The position numbers and the translations under genes were made by a program. Of a DNA stretch of 64,000 nucleotides, positions 46,378-55,721 are shown one piece after another. The notes below the pieces were generated by a model. That model made no database searches. It saw only the letters and a list, made by a program, of their open reading frames with translations, and had not been told where the DNA came from. The stretch comes from Helicobacter sp. 12S02634-8 (GTDB taxonomy: Bacteria; Campylobacterota; Campylobacteria; Campylobacterales; Helicobacteraceae), in contig NZ_MLAP01000010.1 of NCBI RefSeq assembly GCF_002272865.1, positions 1 through 64,000 on the forward strand, written 5' to 3'. The first letter of the stretch is position 1; each line of letters starts with the position of its first letter.

Positions 46378-48069
46378 ATGATCACGCAATTATCTATAGA
46401 GGGCTTGAAACAAGTGATCGATATTATCGATGTGATCGGTGGGTATATCGAGCTCAAAAGAGTGGGGAGTAATTTCAGTGCTTGCTGTCCTTTCCACGAT
46501 GAAAAAACCCCTAGTTTTATTGTCAATCGCACCAAAGGGCTGTATCATTGCTATGGCTGCGGGGTTGGTGGAGATGCGATCAAGTTTGTGATGGAATATG
46601 AAAAAATAAGCTTTGCTGAAGCTGTTGAAAAGATTGCTGAAATATGCAACTACCCCCTAGAGTATGAAAAAAGCACGATTTTACGCAAAGATGATTCGAA
46701 GTTATTAGAAGCAATGGCGAGGTTTTATCACAAACGCCTTTTGGAGCTAGCACCTTATAGGGAGTATCTTTTGCAAAGGGGTGTGAGCGAGGCTTCGATT
46801 GAAAAATTTACCTTGGGTTTTTGCGGGGCTAGTTTTGAGAGTGTGCGGTTTGTGCAAGATAATGGGCTTTCTAAAGATGAGTTGGTCGCATTAGGCGTGC
46901 TTGGTGAGGATCAAGCGCGGGTGTATGCGCGTTTTGCTGAGAGGATTATGTTCCCTATCCACTCGCCCAATGGCAAGGTTGTGGGCTTTGGTGGTCGGAC
47001 GCTCAAAGAGGGGCTAGCAAAATATATCAACTCCCCCCAAAGCAAGCAATTCAATAAATCTAAGCTCCTTTATGGCTATCATATCGCTAAAGAGCATATC
47101 TATAAATACAATCAAATCATCATCACTGAGGGGTATTTAGATGTGATTTTGCTCCATCAAGCAGGCTTCAATACAGCAGTGGCTACACTCGGCACAGCGC
47201 TCACTTCTGAACATCTCCCTCTTTTGGCTAAAGGCTCTCCAAAGATTATTTTGAGCTATGATGGGGATAAGGCAGGGATAAATGCGGCCTTGAGGGCTTC
47301 AGAGATGTTGGCTAAAGAAAGCAAGACAGGAGGTGTGGTGATTTTTGAGGGTGGGTTGGATCCTGCTGATATGGTTGTGCAAAAAAAGACCGATGTCCTC
47401 CAAGCACTTTTTTCCAAGCCTATGCCTTTTATCGAGTTTGTGCTCACTCAGCTCGGTCAGAGGTATGATTTGAACGATCCTTTGCAAAAGCAAAATGCCC
47501 TCCAAGAGGCGTTGAAATTTTTGCACACACTCACGCCACTTTTGCAAGAAGAATATAAGGGCTTTATAGCCCAAATCCTCAAAGTCCCTCCCCATCTTAT
47601 CACCACACATTACAAAGGCAATGCTAAATCTCTAGCTTATCGCAAGCCCTCTATCAAACCCTCTAGCAAACCCCTATCCCCCTTGTCTTCTTATCCTTTA
47701 AGGCAAGATGATTCAAGGCTTGAGAGCTTAGTGATCAAATATATCTTAGAGGATAGAATGCTTTTAGATCGGGCAATAGAATATGTTGATGTGCGGGCTT
47801 TTGTGCATAAGGGCAAAGAGTTTGACGCGCTTTGCAGAGGGGATTTTGAGTATGAGGGCTTGATTGGCATTGCCCTTGATGAGGGGTTATTGCTGCGAGA
47901 AGATGGGTTTGAACAAGAGCTTTTGTTGCTTTTACTGGCCTATCAGCAGCGCAAACTCTCGAGTTTCTTGCAAGAAACTCATTTGAGCTTTGAAGAAAAG
48001 AGCTTTTGGATCCAAAAAACTAAAGACAATATCATACGCTTACGCAAAGGCGAGCTAATCCCGATATAA
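46378..48069 (+). CDS. dnaG: DNA primase
   Basis: A 563-residue primase that lays RNA primers on the lagging strand. The N-terminal zinc finger is CCPFHDEKTPSF with HCYGCG; the TOPRIM domain contains IITEGYLDVILLHQAGF and SYDGDKAG. The C-terminal DnaB-interaction domain is poorly conserved. The ATG at 46378 follows AGGGAC; an in-frame TTG at 46345 would add 11 residues without a better ribosome site. Confidence 0.96.
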   Translation: MITQLSIEGLKQVIDIIDVIGGYIELKRVGSNFSACCPFHDEKTPSFIVNRTKGLYHCYGCGVGGDAIKFVMEYEKISFAEAVEKIAEICNYPLEYEKSTILRKDDSKLLEAMARFYHKRLLELAPYREYLLQRGVSEASIEKFTLGFCGASFESVRFVQDNGLSKDELVALGVLGEDQARVYARFAERIMFPIHSPNGKVVGFGGRTLKEGLAKYINSPQSKQFNKSKLLYGYHIAKEHIYKYNQIIITEGYLDVILLHQAGFNTAVATLGTALTSEHLPLLAKGSPKIILSYDGDKAGINAALRASEMLAKESKTGGVVIFEGGLDPADMVVQKKTDVLQALFSKPMPFIEFVLTQLGQRYDLNDPLQKQNALQEALKFLHTLTPLLQEEYKGFIAQILKVPPHLITTHYKGNAKSLAYRKPSIKPSSKPLSPLSSYPLRQDDSRLESLVIKYILEDRMLLDRAIEYVDVRAFVHKGKEFDALCRGDFEYEGLIGIALDEGLLLREDGFEQELLLLLLAYQQRKLSSFLQETHLSFEEKSFWIQKTKDNIIRLRKGELIPI

Positions 48070-48130
48070 AACCCTTATCAAAACCTTATAAAAAGGCTTT
48101 GATGGCTTGTGCTTTGAAAGCCCTCGATAC

Positions 48131-49411
48131 TCAATCGAGTTGGGTCTTTTTGGGCAAGCACCAAGCGATGGCAAAGCAAAGCACTAGCATGATGATGATA
48201 TAGATGAAAAATCCATTTTCTATGCCGTGGCTTTTGAACTGCAGGGCAAAATAAGGCGCAGTCCCGCCAAAGAGCGTATTGCCAATAGCATAAGAAAGCC
48301 CCGTCCCTAAAGCCCGCACTTCCACAGGGAAAAGCTCAGCTTTAATCACCCCTGCGACTGAAGTATAAAAACTCAAAATCACCAAAGAAAGTGTGATGAT
48401 TAAAAACGCACCCATAGGGGATTGGATATTTGCTAATGTGCTTAAGATTGGATAGGTAGCGATGATACCCAATGCAGAGAATAAAATCAGAGAGTTTTTG
48501 CGACCGATTTTATCGCCTAAAGCGCCAAAAAGTGGCTGGAAAAGCATATAGCAAAAGAGCGCACCAAGCATAATATAATTTGCTGTTTGAGAGTGCAGAC
48601 CTGCTGTGTTGATCATAAAAGTTTTTGTGTAGGTTGTGAAGGTATAAAAACAAAGCGAGCCACCAGCTGTAAAGCCCAAGATCATCAAAAAGGGCTTTTT
48701 ATATTTCCATAAAGCCCTAAGACTCCCTCTGTCTTTGTGCTTTTGGATATTTTGAGCGCCCTCATACACATTTGCGCTCTCGTGCATATTTTTTCTGACT
48801 AGCAGCGAGAGCAGTGCTAACACACCACCAAACACAAAAAGAATCCGCCAAGCATAATCGCCGAGCTCTTCAGGAGTAAAGATGATTTCCATCACCACAG
48901 CAGAAAAAACAGCAAGCAGTTGTCCGCCGATGAGCGTTACATATTGAAATGAAGAATAAAATCCCCGATGACCCTTGCTCCCTAGCTCAGAGAGATAAGT
49001 CGCTGCGATACCGTATTCTCCTCCGACACTCAAGCCTTGAATCAGCCTAGCTAGTAGCAAAAGGATAATCGCTCCATCACCGAGTGTGGCTTTAGTGGGT
49101 AGGGCAGCGATGAGAAAAGAGCCGATAGCCATTAAGATGATCGAATATAACATAGATTTTTTGCGACCGATTTTATCAGCGAGCGAGCCAAAGAGCCAGC
49201 TCCCAATCGGCCGCATTAAAAAGCCCAGTGCAAAGATAGCAAACGCTGCAATGAGTGCAATGGTTGGGTTAGAAGATGCAGAAAAATGGTGGGCAAAATA
49301 ATGCGCGCTGAACGCATAGATATAAAAATCATACCACTCTACGAGATTCCCTGAAGACGCAGCGATGATAGAAGTGATTTTTTGTTTTTTGCTTAAAGTT
49401 TGTGATGGCAT
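48131..49411 (-). CDS. MFS metabolite:proton symporter (KgtP/ProP-type)
   Basis: A 426-residue, 12-helix permease. SGNLVEWYDFYIYAF in TM1, RPIGSWLFGSLADKIGRKK between TM2 and TM3, and QGLSVGGEYG in TM4 are hallmarks of the metabolite:H+ symporter group that includes KgtP (2-oxoglutarate), ProP, ShiA and CitA. The substrate is a guess; H. pylori KgtP is a near relative in style. It is convergent with dnaG. Confidence 0.87.
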   Translation of the reverse strand: MPSQTLSKKQKITSIIAASSGNLVEWYDFYIYAFSAHYFAHHFSASSNPTIALIAAFAIFALGFLMRPIGSWLFGSLADKIGRKKSMLYSIILMAIGSFLIAALPTKATLGDGAIILLLLARLIQGLSVGGEYGIAATYLSELGSKGHRGFYSSFQYVTLIGGQLLAVFSAVVMEIIFTPEELGDYAWRILFVFGGVLALLSLLVRKNMHESANVYEGAQNIQKHKDRGSLRALWKYKKPFLMILGFTAGGSLCFYTFTTYTKTFMINTAGLHSQTANYIMLGALFCYMLFQPLFGALGDKIGRKNSLILFSALGIIATYPILSTLANIQSPMGAFLIITLSLVILSFYTSVAGVIKAELFPVEVRALGTGLSYAIGNTLFGGTAPYFALQFKSHGIENGFFIYIIIMLVLCFAIAWCLPKKTQLD

Positions 49412-49555
49412 TGAAGACCTTTTTTGATAGATTTGGTAGTTTGTTGGTTGAATAGTCAGAGATTATTACATAAAAATATTTCTGATAGGAGTAAATTTAT
49501 TCTAATTTATTGCTCTATTTGTAAAAAAGTAACATTTTTACTCTCAAACTAACCC

Positions 49556-50173
49556 CTAAAGTGCAGCAAATTGACTCAAGATTTTTAGGCCTATGTGGTG
49601 GGATTTTTCGGGGTGGGGCTGGAGTCCTAAGATATTGTCTTTAGCGATGATAGCAGGGAAGGGGTCGCCATATGTGCAAGTTGCTAGTAGATCTTTTGGG
49701 TCAGCACAGAGTGCGTGATAGCTATGGACAAAGTAGAGATAGCTCCCATCAGGGATATGGGCTAAGAGGGGGTGTGTTTTGCCTTGAGGGGAGAAATGGC
49801 AGGTGTTCCACCCCATGTGGGGGATTTTTAAGTTTTTTTGCTCGCTAAATTTGATGACCTCACCCCGCACAAGCCCTAAGCCTTGATGTTCGCCAAATTC
49901 AAAGCTCTTTTCAAAAAGCAGCTGCATACCCAGACAAATCCCCATCATATAGCCCCCCTTAGCAGCAAAGTCTTTGATAGCTTCTTGCATACCTGTGGTT
50001 TTGAGATTTGTCATCGCATCGCCAAAAGCCCCCACACCCGGTAAGATGAGTTTGTCATATCGAGAGATTTTGTCAGCATCGGCTTGGATTTGTGCTTGGA
50101 CACCGACAGCATTGAAGGCGTTTTGGACACTAGCGAGATTCCCCATATTGTAGTTGATGATACCAATTTGCAT
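49556..50173 (-). CDS. hisH: Imidazole glycerol phosphate synthase glutaminase subunit HisH
   Basis: A 205-residue class I glutamine amidotransferase that feeds ammonia to HisF in histidine synthesis. The triad is visible: Cys80 in GICLGMQLL, and His187 and Glu189 in GLQPHPEKS. PGVGAFGDAM is the oxyanion region. It stands alone, with no other his gene in the window. Helicobacter often lacks the histidine pathway, so a partner HisF elsewhere, or the related second HisH/HisF pair used in surface-sugar amidination (PseA/legionaminic-type loci), should be considered. Confidence 0.9.
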   Translation of the reverse strand: MQIGIINYNMGNLASVQNAFNAVGVQAQIQADADKISRYDKLILPGVGAFGDAMTNLKTTGMQEAIKDFAAKGGYMMGICLGMQLLFEKSFEFGEHQGLGLVRGEVIKFSEQKNLKIPHMGWNTCHFSPQGKTHPLLAHIPDGSYLYFVHSYHALCADPKDLLATCTYGDPFPAIIAKDNILGLQPHPEKSHHIGLKILSQFAAL

Positions 50174-50286
50174 TTGTTTTACTTTAAAATTTGTGATGAT
50201 TTTTGTGTATTATAAGGTAAATTACTATAATTTTCTATATTGAGTCTATCATTGAGTCTGTATGGAGTCTATGATGAGGGGTTGTG

Positions 50287-50958
50287 ATGGGGCATAAGAT
50301 ACTTTTGTTGGAAGATGATTTTTTGCTTTCTGAGATTGTTCGGGAGTTTTTGTGCGAACATCAGCTTGAAGTTTGCCATTGTGAGGGGGCTAAGGAGGCT
50401 TTGGATTTGGGATATGAAAATAACTTTGATCTTTATTTGTTTGATGTGATGGTTGATGGGGGTGATGGTTTTGAAGTCTTAGATATGCTGCGTAAAGCGG
50501 GCAAGAAAACGCCAGCGATTTTTATCACTTCGCTCTCAAGTATGCAAGATCTGCAAGCAGGCTATCAGAGTGGTTGTGATGATTATATCCGTAAGCCTTT
50601 TGAACTCAATGAGCTTTTGTTGCGTATTTATGCGCTTTTGAAACGCAAATTTGCCCATATCAGTGAAGATTTTGAAGACTTTGGAAATGGCGTGCGCTTT
50701 GAGCTGCATACTAAGCTTGTCTATAGGGGCAAGGATATTGTGTTTTTGCCTAAAAAAGAAATCGAGCTTTTGAATATCTTGCTCCAAAAGCCCAATCAAT
50801 TCATCAGCCAACAAGAGATTTTTGAGCGGCTTTGGGAGTATGGCGAAGAGCCTAGCGATATGAGTTTGCGTGTGTATATCAAAAACTTACGTTTTTTAAT
50901 TGGCAAGGATAAAATCATCAATCAAAGGGGCAATGGGTATTGTTATGTCAAATGCTGA
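50287..50958 (+). CDS. OmpR-family response regulator
   Basis: A 223-residue regulator: receiver domain with LLLEDDF, phospho-acceptor D53 in LFDVMVDGGDGF, and Lys in YIRKPFE; winged-helix DNA-binding domain ending INQRGNGYCYV. The ATG at 50287 follows AGGGG; a GTG three bases upstream also exists. It overlaps the kinase by 14 bases. Signal and targets are not evident from neighbours. Confidence 0.92.
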   Translation: MGHKILLLEDDFLLSEIVREFLCEHQLEVCHCEGAKEALDLGYENNFDLYLFDVMVDGGDGFEVLDMLRKAGKKTPAIFITSLSSMQDLQAGYQSGCDDYIRKPFELNELLLRIYALLKRKFAHISEDFEDFGNGVRFELHTKLVYRGKDIVFLPKKEIELLNILLQKPNQFISQQEIFERLWEYGEEPSDMSLRVYIKNLRFLIGKDKIINQRGNGYCYVKC

Positions 50959-52177
50959 AGAACGATCTGTCATCACTAAGATATTGAGTCTTTATCTGCT
51001 GACAACTTTTATTTTTCTGAGTATTCTTTTTGGGCTGTATTACAACAAAGGGTATGATGGGATTATCCACGATAAGGCCAATGACTTGCGTGAGGATTTT
51101 GTGGGGCTTACAAGGATTATTGATCGGAGTGGTAAGTTTGATACGGCTGTGTTTAAAAAGGTGCAGGCATTGGGCTTGAATTTAGAATTTATCATTTATG
51201 ATAAATCGGGCAAGGTGCTTTATGATGGGCTAGGGCTCAAGCTCGATAAAAAGAAATTCAAAAAGATCCGTAAAAATGGTGCATATGTCGTTGATGGCTA
51301 TGTGCTGATTGATTTTAATCCTCTGATCCGATACAAACACCATAAAAATATCTATCCTTTCACGCCCCCGCCATCTTTTGATTATCAGATCGTGATGAAA
51401 GGCGCTTATATTGTCCCTGAGATTTGGAGTTTGCGCTTGATGACTGCGGGATTGCTTTTATTGTGCTTGTTGTGCGTGGGCGTGGTCGCTTATTTCTTGC
51501 TCTGGCTTTCTTTGCGCCCGCTGAAAGATAAAATCACTATGCTCAATCGTTTCATCAAAGACAGCACACACGAGATCAATACCCCTGTAAGCGTGATTTT
51601 GATGAGTATTGAGCGTTTGGGTAAGGAGGGGCTAAAGAGCGATGATCTCAAAAAAATCGAACGCATCCATATCGCAGCTAAAACCATTGCTAATATCTAT
51701 CAAAATCTCGTGCTCTATAGTTTTTCTAAAAATATCGGACAAGACACGCACATAGACCTCAAAGAGATTTTAGAGCAGAGATTGGAGTTTTTCACGCCAT
51801 TGCTTGTGCATAAAAACTTAGAGCTACTCACAGACTTAAAGCCTGCAAGTATTTATGCGAGCAAAGACGCGCTCCGATGTATTATCGATAATCTTTTGAG
51901 TAATGCAATCAAATACAACAAAAAAGGCGGGAAAATCCAAGTAACACTCCAAGCTTCAAGCCTGCGTATCAGCGATAGTGGGGTGGGGATTGATGGAAGG
52001 GAGATAGATAAGATTTTTGATCGTTATCGACGTTGTGATACCTCTCAAGGGGGGTTTGGTATCGGCTTGGCATTGGTCGGAGAGCTGTGCGCGCGTTATG
52101 GTATCAAGATCACTTGTGTGAGCAAGCTAGGTATTGGGAGCACATTTATTTTGGACTTTGATGGGAGCGGGGCTTAA
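50945..52177 (+). CDS. Sensor histidine kinase
   Basis: A 410-residue membrane kinase. The first helix is near residues 14-33 and the second near 166-188, bracketing a ~130-residue sensor. The phospho-acceptor is H209 in STHEINTPVSVIL; the ATPase domain shows NLLSNAIKYN, SDSGVGI and GFGIGLALV. The start at 50945 is placed by the AAAGGGG upstream and the overlap with the regulator. It forms a two-gene unit with the regulator. Confidence 0.92.
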   Translation: MSNAEERSVITKILSLYLLTTFIFLSILFGLYYNKGYDGIIHDKANDLREDFVGLTRIIDRSGKFDTAVFKKVQALGLNLEFIIYDKSGKVLYDGLGLKLDKKKFKKIRKNGAYVVDGYVLIDFNPLIRYKHHKNIYPFTPPPSFDYQIVMKGAYIVPEIWSLRLMTAGLLLLCLLCVGVVAYFLLWLSLRPLKDKITMLNRFIKDSTHEINTPVSVILMSIERLGKEGLKSDDLKKIERIHIAAKTIANIYQNLVLYSFSKNIGQDTHIDLKEILEQRLEFFTPLLVHKNLELLTDLKPASIYASKDALRCIIDNLLSNAIKYNKKGGKIQVTLQASSLRISDSGVGIDGREIDKIFDRYRRCDTSQGGFGIGLALVGELCARYGIKITCVSKLGIGSTFILDFDGSGA

Positions 52178-52436
52178 ATGGGGGATTTGGGCGAGTATGT
52201 GGATTTGGGCAAGTGTGGGAATATGTGGGTTTGGGCGAGTGTGGTTCAAATGGGAATTTGGGGAATATGTGGGGGTATGAGGGTTTGGGGGGCGTTGTTT
52301 GGGCTTGCCACGCCACGCCCCTATTTTTTGTTTTTCAGAATTAAAGCCTTAGAGCCTTTGGGGCTCTAGAGGGCTTCTCTATAGCTTCTCTAGGGGGGGG
52401 GCTTCTTTGGGGCTTATTGGGGTGATTGGGGGCATA
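52178..52436. other. G-rich degenerate repeats and G9 tract
   Basis: After the kinase stop come imperfect copies of a ~27-bp unit, TATGTGG(A/G)TTTGGGC(A/G)AGTGTGG, between 52178 and 52290. A stretch of many G-runs and a G9 homopolymer at 52393-52401 follow. A 63-codon frame exists but is purely repeat-encoded. The tract lies at the 3' end of the convergent acyl-CoA synthetase gene. Confidence 0.6.
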
Positions 52437-54374
52437 TCATAGGAAAGATGTTGCTTCTGTGATACTTGCAAAGTATAGAATTTTATTTTCTCTGCAGAAT
52501 TTTTTAGCCTCTTCGACCATCTCTCCACCGATCAATATAGGTATGACTTTGTGCTTATAGGTATTTTGGGCAAGGATTTGCACGCTTTGGAGGGGTTCTG
52601 TCATATCTTGGGGCGTGATGAGCATATAAATAAAATCAATCCCCTCAAAAGTATCAACAACATCTAAAGCGGCTTGATAGCGATCTGCGAGGGCGTCTCC
52701 GATGATATCAATGGGATTGTTGTGTGACCAATGCTCAGGGAGGATTGCATTGAGGGCTTGGATTTCGTGGGGTTTTAGGGTGTAGAGTTGTTTGCCTTTT
52801 GTGATGATAGCGTCTGTAAGCACAGTCCCTGGCCCTCCAGCGTTGGTGATGATAGCAATCTGTCTGTGATTATGGAATATCGGCTTTAAAATCAAGGCTT
52901 CGATATTATCGACCACACGCACATCAAGGCTTTTCATCAGACCTGCAAACATTTCATAATTCCCGCTCAGATTGCCTGTATGTGAAAAGGCCGCTTTGGC
53001 CGCTTCAGCGCTCTTGCCTGATTTGAAAAGAAATATCGGCTTTTGGGAGTTGCGAATATGTGTGAGTAGCTCTTTGCCCTTGCTGATACCCTCAAGATAG
53101 ATAGAGATACTCTTGGCTTCAGGGGCTTTTTGGAGCATAGCGATGAGATCAGAGCTCTCTAAATCGATCGCATTGCCTGTGCTGAAAATATGGGAAAATC
53201 CAATACCCAAAGCATTAGCACTATCCATCAAAGCAGCCAACACAGCCCCAGATTGTGAGATAAAGGCCAAAGAGCCACTTTTGAGATTGCCTGTTCCAAA
53301 TGTGAGATTGAGGTTTGTGGTATCGTTGAAATACCCCAAGCAGTTAGGGCCTAGGACATTGAAATTGTTTGCTAAGGCTAGTTTGCCGATTTCTTCTTCT
53401 TCATCTCCGTGGCCACTTTCTTTGAATCCTGCGGTGATGACAATGAGATTTTTGAGCTTGCGCTTGATGAGGTCATGGATTGTGGGGATTACATATTTTG
53501 CGGGGATAGCTAGCACAGCTGTATCGATATCGCCAGATATTGCATCGATACTTTTTAATAAAGGCTTGCCAAAGAGCTCGCCTCCTTTTTGGTTGACAAA
53601 AAATAATTCGCCCTTAAAGCCCAGAGAGTTTTTTGCTACCACATAGCCAGCTTTGGTTTTATCTGTGCTAGCCCCGATGATAGCGACACGATGGTTGGTG
53701 AGAAAATCAGGGCGTTTTGAGGTGTGGGGTTTGCTGATGGGGGTGCTTTCTCTTTTGATACGAGCATCTACAGCTACAAGCCCTTTAGGAGTGAGCTTTA
53801 ATGGATTGATATCTAGCTCTTTGATATCGGGATTTTCACAGATGAGCCTTTGGATATTTTGGACTAAATTGACAACCTCGCTCATTGGGTGCTTGCTCCC
53901 TCGATAGCCTGCAAAGAGTTTGGAGATTTTGGTCGTTTCAAATGCACGAATAATCTCTGCTTCTTTGGCTTGTGAGTCGATATAGCAAATATCTTTATAA
54001 AGCTCTAAATAAATCCCTCCTTTTCCAAAGAGTATCACACTTCCAAAAGCAGGATCTTCGACTGAACCGATGTATAATTCCTCTCCATTGACCATTTGGG
54101 TAATTATGAAACAATCGTGATGATCCAGAGGGATTTTATGGACTTCTTGGATTTCTTTTTTCATTTCTTCTCTGGCTTTTGTGAGTTCTTCATTAGACCC
54201 TAGATGTAACCGCACTCCACCTACATCACTTTTATGGACGATTTTGGGGGATTGGATCTTTAAAACTGCAGGGAAAAAATCCACACAAATCTCCTCTTCC
54301 ATTCCCACAACCTTGTATGCAGGAGTTTGGATCCCATATTGTGCAAGCCATTGATAAAGTTCGCTCTCTGTCAT
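52437..54374 (-). CDS. ADP-forming acyl-CoA (acetyl-CoA) synthetase, fused ATP-grasp and CoA-binding domains
   Basis: A 645-residue protein related to archaeal ADP-forming acetyl-CoA synthetase and to the protein acetyltransferase PatZ. The N-terminal ~215 residues are the ATP-grasp (beta) part, with ICVDFFPAVLKIQSPKIVHK and ELDINPL. The rest is the alpha part: the CoA-binding Rossmann segment VAIIGASTDKTKAGY, then FISQSGAVLAAL and FSHTGNLSG, whose His is the expected phospho-carrier. The order beta-alpha is opposite to PatZ (alpha-beta). No acetyltransferase domain is present, so an energy-yielding acyl-CoA to acid conversion is more likely than regulation. Confidence 0.85.
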   Translation of the reverse strand: MTESELYQWLAQYGIQTPAYKVVGMEEEICVDFFPAVLKIQSPKIVHKSDVGGVRLHLGSNEELTKAREEMKKEIQEVHKIPLDHHDCFIITQMVNGEELYIGSVEDPAFGSVILFGKGGIYLELYKDICYIDSQAKEAEIIRAFETTKISKLFAGYRGSKHPMSEVVNLVQNIQRLICENPDIKELDINPLKLTPKGLVAVDARIKRESTPISKPHTSKRPDFLTNHRVAIIGASTDKTKAGYVVAKNSLGFKGELFFVNQKGGELFGKPLLKSIDAISGDIDTAVLAIPAKYVIPTIHDLIKRKLKNLIVITAGFKESGHGDEEEEIGKLALANNFNVLGPNCLGYFNDTTNLNLTFGTGNLKSGSLAFISQSGAVLAALMDSANALGIGFSHIFSTGNAIDLESSDLIAMLQKAPEAKSISIYLEGISKGKELLTHIRNSQKPIFLFKSGKSAEAAKAAFSHTGNLSGNYEMFAGLMKSLDVRVVDNIEALILKPIFHNHRQIAIITNAGGPGTVLTDAIITKGKQLYTLKPHEIQALNAILPEHWSHNNPIDIIGDALADRYQAALDVVDTFEGIDFIYMLITPQDMTEPLQSVQILAQNTYKHKVIPILIGGEMVEEAKKFCRENKILYFASITEATSFL

Positions 54375-54405
54375 GATATCTCCTTGTTTTGTTTTGTGTC
54401 TTTAT

Positions 54406-54411
54406 ATTATA
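54406..54411 (-). promoter_or_regulatory. -10 element for the acyl-CoA synthetase gene
   Basis: A reverse-strand TATAAT (in CTATAATATAA) 32 bases before the start. On the other strand, TATGAT within TTTGCTATGATTT near 54472-54477 is the likely promoter of the divergent gene. Confidence 0.45.
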
Positions 54412-54518
54412 GATTAAGTTTTAAGTTTGGCTGTATCAAATTCGTTTTTTTATCAAATTTTATTTTTAATTTGCTATGATTTCCATCAAAATTTCAAGGA
54501 AGTGTGAAGGAATATATA

Positions 54519-55343
54519 ATGAAAGATTATTTAGGGCTTGGTGTTGCAGGGAATTTTGCCAACCACTTAGAGCAAGCAGGGGAATCCAATGATTTTGCTG
54601 ATATTGTAGGTGAGGAAAAAGACGCCCCTAAGGGGATTTTTCCTTTTTATATTCCTAAGAGCTCGACACCATTGGGGCGCTATTGTGTTGATAATCAGTC
54701 GATTATTTTGCCTCAAGATACGAGTTTGTGGGTGCAAGCTGAGCCAGAAGTAGCGCTAGAGTGTGATTTAGAATACAAAGATGGCAAGGTTGTTTCTGTT
54801 GTGCCGCATTATTTTATGGCTTTCAATGACGCTTCAGTGCGCAATGATAAAAATGCTAAAAAACTCTCTGCAAAGAAAAATTTTTCTATCGGCTCTAAGG
54901 CAATGGGTAAAAAGATTGCTATTGATTATTTCAACGCAGGGGGGGTCTGTGATGATTATTCTATCGCTTCTTTTCTTATCATCAATGGCAAGGCAGAGGC
55001 ATATGGCGAACATAGCGAGTTGGTTGGCTATAGTTATTTTTATCAAAAACTCATCGATTGGATAAAAAACAAGCTCAATACTCAAAAAGAACACCAAGTT
55101 TTAGAAGACCTCCCTAATGTCCTCAAAGAATCAGGCTATCCCACTAAGCTCATCGTAGCCATCGGCGCTACGCGTTATACACATCTTGCAGAAACGAGAT
55201 TTTTACAAAAGGGCGATGTGGTCGCTATCGTGGTATATAACCACAAAAAATACACTCTTTCAGATATTCAAAAGCTCATCACACAAGATTGTGTCCCTGC
55301 ACATTTAGAGGGTATCTCACTCATCAAGCAAGCAGTCAAATAA
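54519..55343 (+). CDS. Fumarylacetoacetate-hydrolase-like conserved protein
   Basis: A 274-residue protein with the feel of an FAH-fold enzyme: EPEVALECDLEY contains the ExE metal-ligand pattern, and FNDASVRN and FSIGSKAMGKK resemble conserved FAH segments. It belongs to a conserved Helicobacter/Campylobacter hypothetical family (DUF5718-like, from memory). The start at 54519 follows AAGGAA; an upstream GTG would add five residues. Reaction unknown; hydrolase, decarboxylase or isomerase are all possible for the fold. Confidence 0.7.
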   Translation: MKDYLGLGVAGNFANHLEQAGESNDFADIVGEEKDAPKGIFPFYIPKSSTPLGRYCVDNQSIILPQDTSLWVQAEPEVALECDLEYKDGKVVSVVPHYFMAFNDASVRNDKNAKKLSAKKNFSIGSKAMGKKIAIDYFNAGGVCDDYSIASFLIINGKAEAYGEHSELVGYSYFYQKLIDWIKNKLNTQKEHQVLEDLPNVLKESGYPTKLIVAIGATRYTHLAETRFLQKGDVVAIVVYNHKKYTLSDIQKLITQDCVPAHLEGISLIKQAVK

Positions 55344-55406
55344 TCCCCTCCCTTTTTGCACTCCCTTGCCCTTAAAGGGCTTTGATATGGATTTGTAAAT
55401 CTCAAA

Positions 55407-55721
55407 TCAAATATGGAGCAAAACTACAGCTACCACCACAAGTATCGCTCCGAGCTTACCCAAGAGATTCAGACGCTCTCCAAAGAAATAATACCCCCCA
55501 AGTATCGTGCCTATCACCCCAATCGCTCCCCAAGTAGAATAAGCAATGGATAAAGGGATTTCTTTGAGCGCTAGACCTAAGCAGACAAACGCACACAGCA
55601 CCAAAGCCATACACAAAATCCCAAGAAATTTATTTTTAAAGCCATCAGATTTTTTGAGCACAAGATTAGCAAGGATATCTAAAAGCGCAGCTAAGATGAC
55701 AAAGACAAGATACACACTCAT
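55407..55721 (-). CDS. SMR family efflux protein, second subunit
   Basis: A 104-residue, four-helix small multidrug-resistance transporter. Paired, non-identical SMR genes usually make a heterodimer, as in MdtJI (spermidine) or EbrAB (dyes). The TM1 acidic residue is Asp15 in AALLDILANLVLKKS, in place of the Glu of EmrE. AYSTWGAIG resembles the SMR signature. The ATG overlaps the stop of the preceding SMR gene. Confidence 0.9.
   Translation of the reverse strand: MSVYLVFVILAALLDILANLVLKKSDGFKNKFLGILCMALVLCAFVCLGLALKEIPLSIAYSTWGAIGVIGTILGGYYFFGERLNLLGKLGAILVVVAVVLLHI

Noticed and set aside
52178-52369. 63-codon frame directly after the histidine kinase
   Set aside because: Encoded by G-rich tandem repeats; no Shine-Dalgarno and unnatural composition (Gly/Trp).
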